Assembly: GCA_963770645.1 (NCBI GenBank)
Contig: CAVYQL010000003.1
Location: forward strand, 558,001 to 622,000
Direction: 5' to 3'
DNA: 64,000 nt
Source: Bog-473 sp963770645
GTDB lineage: Bacteria > Actinomycetota > Acidimicrobiia > Acidimicrobiales > RAAP-2
In this document: positions 8,363 to 16,813 of the stretch, in pieces
Position numbering within the stretch: position 1 is the stretch's first letter
Layout: the number at the start of each line of letters is the position of its first letter
Translations under genes and position numbers: made by a program
Notes under the pieces: model-generated
Told to the model about the DNA's origin: nothing
The model's database searches: none
Seen by the model: the letters and a program-made list of their open reading frames with translations, nothing else

Positions 8363-9835
8363 CACATGCCTCGGGTCGGCCGCGCCCGCTCCTCCCAGCG
8401 GCGCGGGCGGCGGGACCCGACGGTAGACCCGCAGCACGCCCGGGAGCAGCACGACGGCCTCGCACGATGCCGCTATGGCCCAGCCGGCGCAGATGCCGGT
8501 GAGGCCGAACATGGCCCCACCGACCGCGGCGGCGGCAACTTCTGCGATGGTCCCGATCGTCATCACCCTGGACGCTTCCGCGAGGCGATGCTGCGCCCGA
8601 CGGACGGACACGTAATGGTCCTTCACGACATAGGCGGGACCGACCAGAATCAAGAGCCGCAGTGCGGTCGACCCATTCACCGGGTAGGCCGGACCAAAGA
8701 GACGCAGCGCGTAGGGGGCCGCGATCTCGACGACCACAACGATGGCTCCCGCCAGGACGAGCCCCAACGGGAACGTGCGGCGCACGTTGCGGTGGAGCAG
8801 TCCCACATCGCCCGACCTTTCAGCAAAGAGTGACAGAGCGAGCAGGTACGGGAGGATCAACAGGGTGGCTGCAAGCACGTAGGCGGCGGAAAAATACGCC
8901 ACCTCCTGCGGGGAGATCAGCAGTGTCGCCGCCAACGGGATGATGTAGGACACCGAACCGATCGAGAGGTTCAGCACGTGGTGCTGCAGCGAGAGCTTGC
9001 CGAAGCGATGCACGAGCGCGGTGCGGTGGCTGATCGTCGCCTCGCCCGGTCGGGCCCGCCCCAGAGCCAGCATGGGCAGGCAGACCAAGACTGACAGCAC
9101 CATGGCGACGGCCCATGCGAGGATCAGCCCTTTGCCGGTGCGGGTGGCTGTGAGCACCAGGAGCCCGACGATGGCCAGTTTCAACAACGAACTCAGACTG
9201 TTTCGCCAGAGCTGGGCGGCGCCGCGGTGCAGCCCGATCGCGGCGTCGTCGAGTGTGAGGCCGCACATCGTCGCCACCGAGCCCACCACGAACAGCGCAG
9301 CGGTGACCGGATCTCTGCCGATCACGCTCAGACTCTTCCCGAGGTACGGCGACAACAACATCGTGGCGGTCGCGAGGACCAACACGATTGTGCCGGTGAT
9401 GGCCATCCCAGTGCTGAACATGACCCGACGCTCCCTGGGGTCGACCGACTCGATCTCTGCCAGAAGAAGCAAGGGCACGCCGACGGCGCCGACCGTTGCC
9501 AGCAGGATCCCGGTGGATGCGGCGGCGGCGGCGAGACCCACGTCCCGCGCGCTAAAGAGGTGGGTTGCGACGGCCCAATAGGCGAGGCCGATGAGTGCGG
9601 TGGCGCCGGTCTTCGCGACGAGGAAGCCCAACGTCGAGAAGAGACGTCGCATCTCCGCGACCTGTTCGCTTTCACCGCCACCGAGCAACCGCGTGAGTCC
9701 GGCACGCAGCCTCATCACGAGGGAAGCGCTCCCACGAGCGTGGCGCGCTCGGACCGACACGCCGTCTCGCACGGCCTCGCCTGTCACGGTCTCCCCGACT
9801 GGATCAGTCGTAAATGGGCCATTTCCGCCTACCAC
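8351..9835 (-). CDS. Wzx-like polysaccharide flippase (MOP superfamily)
   Basis: 494 residues with about 12-14 hydrophobic segments in the spacing of oligosaccharide/lipopolysaccharide flippases of the MOP (MATE-like) superfamily. The first transmembrane pair (TLGFLVAKTGATALIGLAYW) and following AARDVG-like loop (SARDVGLAAAAAST) are typical of Wzx/MurJ-type proteins. The first 60 residues are polar, so the true start may be an ATG at 9715 or 9652; no clear ribosome-binding site decides it. Expected role: moving a lipid-linked oligosaccharide across the cytoplasmic membrane. A recognisable Wzy polymerase is absent, unless the membrane protein at 10010 does that job. Confidence 0.85.
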   Translation of the reverse strand: MVGGNGPFTTDPVGETVTGEAVRDGVSVRARHARGSASLVMRLRAGLTRLLGGGESEQVAEMRRLFSTLGFLVAKTGATALIGLAYWAVATHLFSARDVGLAAAAASTGILLATVGAVGVPLLLLAEIESVDPRERRVMFSTGMAITGTIVLVLATATMLLSPYLGKSLSVIGRDPVTAALFVVGSVATMCGLTLDDAAIGLHRGAAQLWRNSLSSLLKLAIVGLLVLTATRTGKGLILAWAVAMVLSVLVCLPMLALGRARPGEATISHRTALVHRFGKLSLQHHVLNLSIGSVSYIIPLAATLLISPQEVAYFSAAYVLAATLLILPYLLALSLFAERSGDVGLLHRNVRRTFPLGLVLAGAIVVVVEIAAPYALRLFGPAYPVNGSTALRLLILVGPAYVVKDHYVSVRRAQHRLAEASRVMTIGTIAEVAAAAVGGAMFGLTGICAGWAIAASCEAVVLLPGVLRVYRRVPPPAPLGGAGAADPRHVSDG

Positions 9836-10009
9836 GTCAAAATCCTAAACTCCGTCCGTTGGGCCGGCACCCGTCGGACGAAGAGATCGGGTCGCGCACC
9901 GGCCCTGATGGAGTCGTCTGCGCTGCAACATCGACACCCAGCATGCGATAATCGCCTCGCCATCAGGAAACATGGGGGCAGTACTGGTCGGCACGACTGC
10001 TGAAAGGAA

Positions 10010-12586
10010 GTGTCGGCCCTGCAGCAATCTCAGATGACGACAACTGCACCCGGCCACATCGAGGGCGCTTCGCTCCCTGCGCTCACTCATCCACCGGCGC
10101 GCTCGCGACTCGGTGCCGTCATCGCGTTGGCAGGCGTCGGGCTGCTGATGCAGGGCGTGGCCGACGCCCTGGCGCGCAACGGAGACACCTCGACCGGCCT
10201 GGGCCTGTTCCTCCTCGGTATGGCTCTGCTCTTCGGTGTCAGCGCGTGGCGGCTCACCGGCGCACCGGCGGGACCGAATGAGCGGCTCCTCACCTCCCTC
10301 GTTCTCGGCCTTGGTCTCCTCGCCTCGTACCTCATGCGCTACCCCCTGCTCCTCACCCAGTACGACGAACTCCAGCACCGGGCGACGCTGTCGCACTTGT
10401 TTTCGAGCCATGCCTTGTTCCCCACAAACAGCCTCCTCGTGGTCAGCCCCTACTATCCCGGACTCGAACTGGCGACCGCGGCGACGCGATGGCTGACGGG
10501 CCTCCCTCTCACCGTCGACTGTGTGATCGTGCTGATCGCGGTGCGGATCCTCCTGGTCCTCGCCGTCTTCCTCGTCGTCGAGAGGGCGTGCGGGTCGGCG
10601 CGGGCGGGAGGCGTCGGGGCGCTCGTCTACATGGCCAACCCCGCGTTCTATGCGTTCGACAGCATGTACGCGTACGAGACCATGGCGTTGGCCCTCGGGG
10701 CTGCCACGATCTATCTGTTGTTCGTTTCAATCGACCAAGCACGACCGGACACGGGGCGACTGTTCGTGCTCGCCTTGTGCACTATCGCCGCCGTTGTGGT
10801 GACGCACCACCTCACCGGCTGGCTCACGGTCGGATTCGTCGTCGTATGGGCGATCGGTCTCGCACTCCGGTCCCTGAGGGGCGAGACGCCCGCGCTCCGC
10901 ATCCGGCGGCGAGCCCAAGCCCGCCTCGTGGGCATCGCCGCCGCCGTCGGCGTCATGCTCGGTACCGCGTGGACGCTGTTCGTCGGCAGCCGGCTCACCG
11001 AATATCTGAGCCCGATCTTCTCGGCCGCCTACTCGGACATCATCTCCACACTGGGCAATTTCCACGGGAGCCGACGCCTCTTCGTCTCAGCATCTGGCGG
11101 CGTGAGCCCGACCTGGGACATCGCCTTGCTCGTGGTGTCGGCGATCGCATGGTGCCTCATCCTTGTCCCGTCCCTCTACGAAGTCGCGTTCAAGCGCTCC
11201 GTACGCGGCGGCGCGCTCCGCTACCTGCCGGCAGTGATCGCGGCCACCTATCCCCTCCTGCTGCTGGCCAACTACGCGCCAGGCAGCAAGGCGGTCGCCG
11301 GTCGAGCCACCGAGTTCACCTTCTTCGGCGTCGCGGTTGTCGTGGGTGCGTGGGTGGCTGGCCGCATCGCCAAGGGCCCCCGCTGGCCCGAACGGCTCGC
11401 AACCATCGCGGTCGCCATCTTGTGCGCGGTCGGCAGTCTTCTCTTCGGCATCGGCCCCATCGCCGGTGTCCTACCTGGGCCCTATCAGGTCGGAGGTGAC
11501 CAGCTCTCACTGGGATCCCCGTCGCTGGCGGTCGCCCACTGGGCCGACATGAACATCCCTGCCGGGACGAATGTGGCGGCCGACCGTGACAACGGCGTCT
11601 TGCTCAACGCGATCGCAGGGGTCAATCCGGTCACGCCCGAGGCGAACGGGGTGAACGCGGAGTCCCTGTACTTCGACCGCACGATCACGCCTTACGACAT
11701 TTCGCTGCTCCGGCAGGCCGACATCGGATACGTCTTCGTCGACGACCGCCTGACGCAGGGCCGCCCGCTGTACGGCGTCGACGTTGCGGCGGGCGAGCCC
11801 CAGACCCGACTCACCCTCGAGCAACTCAACAAGTTCGCCTCGTACCCCGGGGTTCGCCGCGTCTACGACAATGGCCCCATCAAGGTGTACGACGTGGCGG
11901 CCCTCCTCAGACCCTCCGAGCGCAGCGTGCCGACCAACCCGCCGGACGGCGCTGTCGGGAGCGGTGTCGATGTCGGGGTGTTCCTCCTGGCGCTCGTGGT
12001 CGTGGCTCTGTGGGTACTTCGGCTGCTCCGCCTCGGGTCGCCGCGCCGTGCCCCGCCGCGCCTCGTGGTCTGCACGCTGGTCACGGCACTCTTGCTCGCC
12101 ATCGGCGGTGCCTTCGCGGTCCGGGTGATTCACGTCCCGCCCGAAGCGGCTGCCGTGACGATCCTGGTCGTCTTGGCGGGGCTGAGCTTCTGGCCACCGG
12201 CCGAGAAAACCCAGAGGGTGACCGAGCCGAGGCGGATCCCCCGCTCGCGGACTCAGGTGCTCCTCGGGCTGGCTGGGGGTGCGCTCCTTCTCGGCGGGGC
12301 CTGGGTGGCCACGGTGGCGTCTCAGAAGGAGTGGACACCGCCGCCTGAGCTGGCCCTCGTCAGTGGTGCCAGCGGTCACCCCGTCGCGCAAGTGCAGTTG
12401 GGCTCTGCCGGGCCGATCGCGGCCGAGGTTTTGGTGTCCCACGACGGCCGCCTGGTCTGGGGAAAGGACATAGCCAAGACGACGACGGCTCAACACGTCG
12501 AGCTCCCGGTCATCGCGAGAGCCCGCGGCTCACGGGTGGCCCTCGTCTCGAACGGGAAGCCGCTCCGCATCGTCGGCTACTTGTGA
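10010..12586 (+). CDS. Large multi-spanning membrane protein, GT-C-like
   Basis: 858 residues, at least 12 hydrophobic helices in the first 480 residues, a soluble extracytoplasmic stretch (about 480-640), two or three more helices (660-800) and a short C-terminal beta-rich tail. The first extracytoplasmic loop carries YDELQHR, resembling the acidic D/E loop motif of GT-C (ArnT/PMT/GT39-like) glycosyltransferases, and a THHLTGW motif follows a later helix. The call is a lipid-linked-sugar glycosyltransferase or polymerase-like protein; this is inference from topology and that motif. A GTG at 10010 overlaps the AAAGGA site; an ATG at 10034 is the alternative start. Ends 56 nt from the convergent epimerase gene. 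Confidence 0.65.
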   Translation: MSALQQSQMTTTAPGHIEGASLPALTHPPARSRLGAVIALAGVGLLMQGVADALARNGDTSTGLGLFLLGMALLFGVSAWRLTGAPAGPNERLLTSLVLGLGLLASYLMRYPLLLTQYDELQHRATLSHLFSSHALFPTNSLLVVSPYYPGLELATAATRWLTGLPLTVDCVIVLIAVRILLVLAVFLVVERACGSARAGGVGALVYMANPAFYAFDSMYAYETMALALGAATIYLLFVSIDQARPDTGRLFVLALCTIAAVVVTHHLTGWLTVGFVVVWAIGLALRSLRGETPALRIRRRAQARLVGIAAAVGVMLGTAWTLFVGSRLTEYLSPIFSAAYSDIISTLGNFHGSRRLFVSASGGVSPTWDIALLVVSAIAWCLILVPSLYEVAFKRSVRGGALRYLPAVIAATYPLLLLANYAPGSKAVAGRATEFTFFGVAVVVGAWVAGRIAKGPRWPERLATIAVAILCAVGSLLFGIGPIAGVLPGPYQVGGDQLSLGSPSLAVAHWADMNIPAGTNVAADRDNGVLLNAIAGVNPVTPEANGVNAESLYFDRTITPYDISLLRQADIGYVFVDDRLTQGRPLYGVDVAAGEPQTRLTLEQLNKFASYPGVRRVYDNGPIKVYDVAALLRPSERSVPTNPPDGAVGSGVDVGVFLLALVVVALWVLRLLRLGSPRRAPPRLVVCTLVTALLLAIGGAFAVRVIHVPPEAAAVTILVVLAGLSFWPPAEKTQRVTEPRRIPRSRTQVLLGLAGGALLLGGAWVATVASQKEWTPPPELALVSGASGHPVAQVQLGSAGPIAAEVLVSHDGRLVWGKDIAKTTTAQHVELPVIARARGSRVALVSNGKPLRIVGYL

Positions 12587-12641
12587 CGGCGGGTCCGTCG
12601 AGTCCGCGGATGGGACCAACCGATCCTTTGCGACCGGGCGC

Positions 12642-13562
12642 TTAAAGAGCCGCTGTCGCGACGCCGCCGGCTCGCTCGAGGGCGAAGGGCTGCACGGCCA
12701 CGCCGAGGCTCGCCGCGATGTCGGGGTTGGGCACTTCGAGAGCAGGCCGAGACAGCCCAAGCAGCGAGTCCGCCCTCACCGGAAGCCGAACCCTCAGTAC
12801 CTCCAGCGCTCGGAGCATCCCGTATGCGGCCGTGGGGGGCACGGGGACGAAGCGCGGCGCCCGGTGGCCGGCGCTCGCCGCGAAGGCGGTGAGGAGCTGC
12901 GCGAAGCCGATCGCCTCTGGGTGCGCGATGCCGACGGGCACCGAGGGAACACCCTCGGCTGCCGCCAAGGCCACCATCGCCGAGGCGAAGTCATCCTGCG
13001 AGACGGTGAACTGGCGTGCAGCGTGACCGAAGTCAGGCAAGACGGGTAGCCCAGCCAGGCGTCGCAGCGTCCCGGCCATGCCTCCCCAGCCGGGTCCGTA
13101 GACGAGACCCGGACGGACCACGCACATCCCCCGGGCCCGAGCTGCCACCTCGACCGCCAACTTGGAACGCCCGTAGAGTTGGCGCGTCCCTCTGTACGCC
13201 GACATCGACGACACCACGAGGGTGCGCGGCACGCCGGCCGCGGCCGCCTGATCGAGGAGAGCCACGCTGCCGAGCACGTTCACTTGCCAGATGTCGGCCC
13301 GCCCGGTCAGCGTCATGTCGTAGGCGCAATGCACGAGAATGTCGACGTCGTCCAAGGCACCGGCGGTTTCTGCCGTTCGCAGGTCGAAGTATCGGTCGGA
13401 GCTCCCGGCAACCGGGGCTCGCACGAGGGGCCGCACCACGCAGCCGGTGTCCCCGAACGCGGCCACGAGCACCGACCCGAGGTAGCCCCGTGCCCCCGTG
13501 ATGGCCACCACGGGCGACGGGCCGCTCGTGGGCCGTACGCTCCGGAAGTCACGGGCCGTCAC
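12642..13562 (-). CDS. NAD-dependent epimerase/dehydratase family protein (extended SDR)
   Basis: 306 residues. The GTG at 13562 overlaps the stop of the upstream GMC gene as GTGA, so translational coupling is likely; the frame stays open far upstream but only as a shadow of that gene. The Rossmann motif is ITGARGYLG, followed by D-rich strand ends, VHCAYD, and the catalytic SSMSAY...YGRSK set (Tyr and Lys in YxxxK). Extended SDRs of this kind epimerise or dehydrate nucleotide sugars, or reduce 3-keto groups on sterol-like and polyketide substrates. Coupling with a GMC oxidoreductase suggests an oxidation-then-reduction pair, possibly on a sugar; this is inferred. Confidence 0.85.
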   Translation of the reverse strand: MTARDFRSVRPTSGPSPVVAITGARGYLGSVLVAAFGDTGCVVRPLVRAPVAGSSDRYFDLRTAETAGALDDVDILVHCAYDMTLTGRADIWQVNVLGSVALLDQAAAAGVPRTLVVSSMSAYRGTRQLYGRSKLAVEVAARARGMCVVRPGLVYGPGWGGMAGTLRRLAGLPVLPDFGHAARQFTVSQDDFASAMVALAAAEGVPSVPVGIAHPEAIGFAQLLTAFAASAGHRAPRFVPVPPTAAYGMLRALEVLRVRLPVRADSLLGLSRPALEVPNPDIAASLGVAVQPFALERAGGVATAAL

Positions 13563-15154
13563 GACACAGTCCCGAGCGTCTCGCTCGCGATGCGATGCGC
13601 GTTCGCCATGATGGTCAGGGTGAACGTGGTGGCGGGCACGACCGGGAAGACCGACGCGTCGACCAGATGGACGTTGTCCCAGGCCCCCAGGCGGCCCGTC
13701 CGATCGGTCGTCGTCGTCGAGCGGGAACGACCGTGGGGAAAGCTGGCGCCGAAGTGGTAGCTCTTGCCCGCCGCAGACAGTGAGATCATCGGCACAACGG
13801 GCCACAGGTCGAGGGCGGGCCCCACGCAGAGCATGGCCCGCACCAGGTCGCGGAGCATCGGTGGCCACCGGTCCGACCCCTCGCGGCTGATCTCGAGCGC
13901 AGGGAGCTGGTCCGTCCCCTTGGCCGTTTGGCGGGCCACCGCCGTGACCCGGGGCGCGGCCCATCCGGGCACATAACCCAAACCCACCGAGATCCGACGG
14001 AGCAGCGCTCCGGTCAGCGGCCCGGCCGCCGGGCTCCGTAGCGGCGCCGGCAGTGACGTCAAGAAAGCGGGGTTGTACTCGTAGAAGTGGACCTGGCACA
14101 GGTCGAGGCCCTCGCCTGTGGCGTCGAAGACCATGTTGAACTGGTTCAAGGTGAAGTCGCGGAGGCTGCGCGGATCGCGGACCGGATGCCTCGAGATCGT
14201 CGGGACCACGAACTGCACCGACTCCTGGAGCTGCACGGCCCGGTTGAGATGGCCCAAAGAGCCGAGCACGAGGCGCGTGGTACCGATGCCGCCGCAGGCG
14301 ACGAAGATCCGGTCCGCCGTCAGCCGTTCCATCCGCCCCGTCTCCGCGTGGCGGACGATCGCGTGCGGCACGCCGTCGACCTCGTCGAGGTGGACGACGA
14401 GAAGGCCCGGCCGGTAGACGATGCGTCGCTCGGCGCGGAGCCTGTCGAAGGTGTGCGCACTCGAGTAGATGAGCCCGTAGGGACAGCCCGTCATACACAG
14501 ACCGCATCGGGTGCAACTCTCGGCCCGGAAGGCCAGCCGGGCCCGCCCGAGCGTGATCCCGTGTGAGCGCACGAGTGCCCGCTGCGCCCGATACCGCTGG
14601 AGGACCCGCTCGGTGCGAGCCCCCGGCGGCGGCAACGGCCGGGCCCCGTCGCACACCGGGAAGAGTTCGTCCAGGTCGTCGTGGTCGGCAGCCAGGGTCA
14701 TCTCGTCCATGGCGGCGGCGTAGTGCGGCCGCATCTCGCCCAGCGAGACGGGCCACAGGTCGAACGTGGCCTCCGAGAAGGGCATGGCCTGGGCCCCCCA
14801 GACGTTGGAGAACCCGCCGTAGGCCCCCGAAACCACCGAGGGGTTGGCGTCACCGATCGCGGTGATCCCGTCGAGCTGGCCGACGTCGCGGAAGGGAAAG
14901 TCCGAGCCGTAGATCCGCTTCTCGGGCAGCACGCCAGCGCCGGCATGCTGGGGCTGCCTCGCGATCTGCGCCACGTCGGCCGGGGACCACGACTCCTCAG
15001 CCGTCGCCGCCAGCCGGCCCAAGGAGGTGGTGAGGTCCGACTCGAGCGTCGCACCCACGTCGACCACGGTGACCTCTTGGGCGGGCCCGGCCGTCAGGGC
15101 CAACGCGGCACCGGCCGCGGCCGGCCCCGAGCCAATGATCAGGGCCGTGGACAT
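13559..15154 (-). CDS. GMC-family oxidoreductase with an internal ferredoxin-like Cys cluster
   Basis: 531 residues from the ATG at 15154, where the FAD-binding Rossmann motif begins (ALIIGSGPAAAGAALAL); a TTG at 15238 would add 28 non-conserved residues. The C-terminal GMC signature is present (NVHLVDASVFP, then TTFTLTIMANAHRIA). Around residue 215 it has CTRCGLCMTGCPYG, a CxxCxxCxxxCP pattern like a 4Fe-4S ferredoxin site, known in a subset of COG2303 oxidoreductases. Likely oxidation of an alcohol group, possibly on a sugar or lipid-linked sugar, paired with the overlapping epimerase gene. Divergent from the GT2 gene at 15.26 kb. Confidence 0.85.
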   Translation of the reverse strand: MSTALIIGSGPAAAGAALALTAGPAQEVTVVDVGATLESDLTTSLGRLAATAEESWSPADVAQIARQPQHAGAGVLPEKRIYGSDFPFRDVGQLDGITAIGDANPSVVSGAYGGFSNVWGAQAMPFSEATFDLWPVSLGEMRPHYAAAMDEMTLAADHDDLDELFPVCDGARPLPPPGARTERVLQRYRAQRALVRSHGITLGRARLAFRAESCTRCGLCMTGCPYGLIYSSAHTFDRLRAERRIVYRPGLLVVHLDEVDGVPHAIVRHAETGRMERLTADRIFVACGGIGTTRLVLGSLGHLNRAVQLQESVQFVVPTISRHPVRDPRSLRDFTLNQFNMVFDATGEGLDLCQVHFYEYNPAFLTSLPAPLRSPAAGPLTGALLRRISVGLGYVPGWAAPRVTAVARQTAKGTDQLPALEISREGSDRWPPMLRDLVRAMLCVGPALDLWPVVPMISLSAAGKSYHFGASFPHGRSRSTTTTDRTGRLGAWDNVHLVDASVFPVVPATTFTLTIMANAHRIASETLGTVS

Positions 15155-15232
15155 GCCCGGCCATACTCGCACTCGGGCCCGGACTCCGGTCGACGAGGCC
15201 CGCGACCACCAGCCCCCGCGTTCGAACCCGTA

Positions 15233-15265
15233 GTTCAAATGTTGTTCAAACGTTGTCCAAGTGAT
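15233..15265 (+). promoter_or_regulatory. Three 11-nt direct repeats, PHO-box-like
   Basis: Three contiguous 11-mers: GTTCAAATGTT (15233-15243), GTTCAAACGTT (15244-15254) and GTCCAAGTGAT (15255-15265). The one-helical-turn spacing and GTTCA core resemble PhoP-type (OmpR-family) response-regulator boxes of actinobacteria. They lie between the divergent GMC and GT2 genes. An upstream GTTCGAACCCG at 15220 could be a fourth, offset half-site. Confidence 0.5.
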
Positions 15266-16352
15266 GGCGACTGACCCACCGAGATCGACTGGCTCAGTCG
15301 CGCCCTCCAGGATCCAATCGGCTCTATTTGGATCCGATCGGCTCTATCGCAAAGCCGTGGCTCGCGCGATGATCGTTGCGAATCGTCTCTGGACGCCGTG
15401 GGGGCGGGGGTTCGCAGCAGGTGGCCATGACGGCCGGAGACGGCTGGAGGCGGTGTCTGCGAGCGCCCGTCTCCCCTTCTCGGGCTCGGGACTCGCAGCC
15501 CAGGAGACCCTCACGGTGCCACGGGACGACGAGACGCTGGATGGAAGCGCCACAAGCCGACGATTGTCGCCGCGCGTCAGCATCGTCATTCCCGCCAAGA
15601 ACGAAGCACGCAACTTGCCGCACGTCCTTTCGAAGCTCCCCACGGACTGCGAAGTCATCCTCGTCGACGGCCACTCGACCGACGACACGGTGCGCGTGGC
15701 GCAACGCGTGCAGCCCGACATCGTGGTGGTGGCTCAGACTCGAGGCGGAAAGGGGAACGCCCTGGCCTGCGGTTTCGCGGCCGCCGCGGGCGAGTTCATC
15801 GTGATGATGGATGCCGACGGCTCGAACGACCCGGACGAGATTCCCCGCTTCGTCGCCGCGCTCGAGGACGGAGCGGACTTCGCCAAGGGGTCACGTTTCT
15901 TAGCCGGTGGTGGGAGCGACGACATCAGCACGCTCCGCCGAATCGGCAACTTCTGGCTCAACAAGATCGTCAACTTGCTCTATAGAACGCACTACACCGA
16001 CCTCTGCTATGGATACAGCGCGTTTCGACGGCACTGCCTCGACGTCATGCTGCTCAATGCGCCCGACATCGAAGGCTCCAAACCTGAGGAGATGCTCTGG
16101 GGCGACGGCTTCGAGATCGAGACCCTGATCACCATACGGATCGCCAAGGCCGGCCTCAGCGTCCAAGAGGTCCCAAGCTTCGAGTCGTGCCGTCACTTCG
16201 GCGCGAGCAACCTCAACGCCTTCTCCGACGGCCTGCGAGTGCTGCGGACGATCCGCGCCGAGCGTAAGAAAGACGTGCGGAGCGCTCCTAGAGATTCAGT
16301 TTGGACCGAGGAGGAGAGCCACCTCTCGCTCCGCACGGAAGAAGCCAGCTAG
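15264..16352 (+). CDS. Glycosyltransferase family 2 (dolichyl-phosphate-mannose-synthase-like)
   Basis: Up to 362 residues; the GT-A core begins near residue 102 with VSIVIPAKNEARNLP, continues to VDGHSTDDT and has the DxD-type MMDADGSNDPDEIP element. YGYSAFRRHCLDV and a FEIETLI acceptor-region block follow. The first 100 residues are low in conservation and cover the repeats at 15233-15347, so the real start may be the ATG at 15369 or later; no ribosome-binding site decides it. Proteins of this type often use polyprenyl-phosphate or a nucleotide-bound acceptor. No C-terminal transmembrane pair is seen, so it would need to associate peripherally. Confidence 0.82.
   Translation: MATDPPRSTGSVAPSRIQSALFGSDRLYRKAVARAMIVANRLWTPWGRGFAAGGHDGRRRLEAVSASARLPFSGSGLAAQETLTVPRDDETLDGSATSRRLSPRVSIVIPAKNEARNLPHVLSKLPTDCEVILVDGHSTDDTVRVAQRVQPDIVVVAQTRGGKGNALACGFAAAAGEFIVMMDADGSNDPDEIPRFVAALEDGADFAKGSRFLAGGGSDDISTLRRIGNFWLNKIVNLLYRTHYTDLCYGYSAFRRHCLDVMLLNAPDIEGSKPEEMLWGDGFEIETLITIRIAKAGLSVQEVPSFESCRHFGASNLNAFSDGLRVLRTIRAERKKDVRSAPRDSVWTEEESHLSLRTEEAS
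15310..15347 (+). repeat. 18-bp direct repeat, period 20 bp
   Basis: GGATCCAATCGGCTCTAT (15310-15327) recurs at 15330-15347 with one mismatch (A to G). The 20-bp period is not a multiple of three, so it would not repeat the same peptide if translated; this argues that it belongs to a leader of the GT2 gene rather than to its coding region. Confidence 0.65.
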
Positions 16353-16813
16353 CCCTACGCGACGTTCCTGCGGTGCCCCACCCTGGGCGTCTCGCGCGAG
16401 GCCTCTTCGTCGAGCTGACCCTGGCCAAGCAGGGAGGCGGCGCATTCGTCGCAGATGCGGCCGAGCGTCCTGCCGATCTTCAGGCGACGCCGATCCGCGC
16501 GAGGGCTTGAACACAAGACCGCTCCAACCACACCTGTGACAGACGCCGGGCCGGTGACCTCGACCTTCGCCGCTGCTTCCAGGTGAGCCCTTGGACAACA
16601 ACGCCATACACCCCCCTCGGCGAGTTTCCCATTTTACTTGAGCGACAAGCGCTCGGGCGCACCCCTCCACGCACGGAAAAGGAGAAATACCGCACTCTGA
16701 CCGCTCGTCATCCAACCCCCATGCGCCCCGAACGGGTATCCAGTACGCTCGCCTCGCAGGCTCCGAATCCGCCCGCAGCGGAGCCGCACCGGCGTCGGCA
16801 GATGGGAGCAGGC
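16353..16813. other. Intergenic stretch, no supported gene
   Basis: This 461-bp gap between GT2 and the methyltransferase has only short open frames without domain character. An A-rich patch (GGAAAAGGAGAAATA near 16676) and the locally lower GC suggest promoter or leader sequence for the methyltransferase. I see no tRNA, hairpin terminator or repeat. Confidence 0.5.

Noticed and set aside
13559..14756. 5' extension of the epimerase frame to 14756
   Set aside because: This part lies in a different frame of the GMC gene; the GTG at 13562 with GTGA overlap is the natural start.
15200..15232. A TTCGA-containing segment resembling a tRNA T-arm
   Set aside because: The flanking arms do not pair and no anticodon or acceptor stem is found, so it is not a tRNA.
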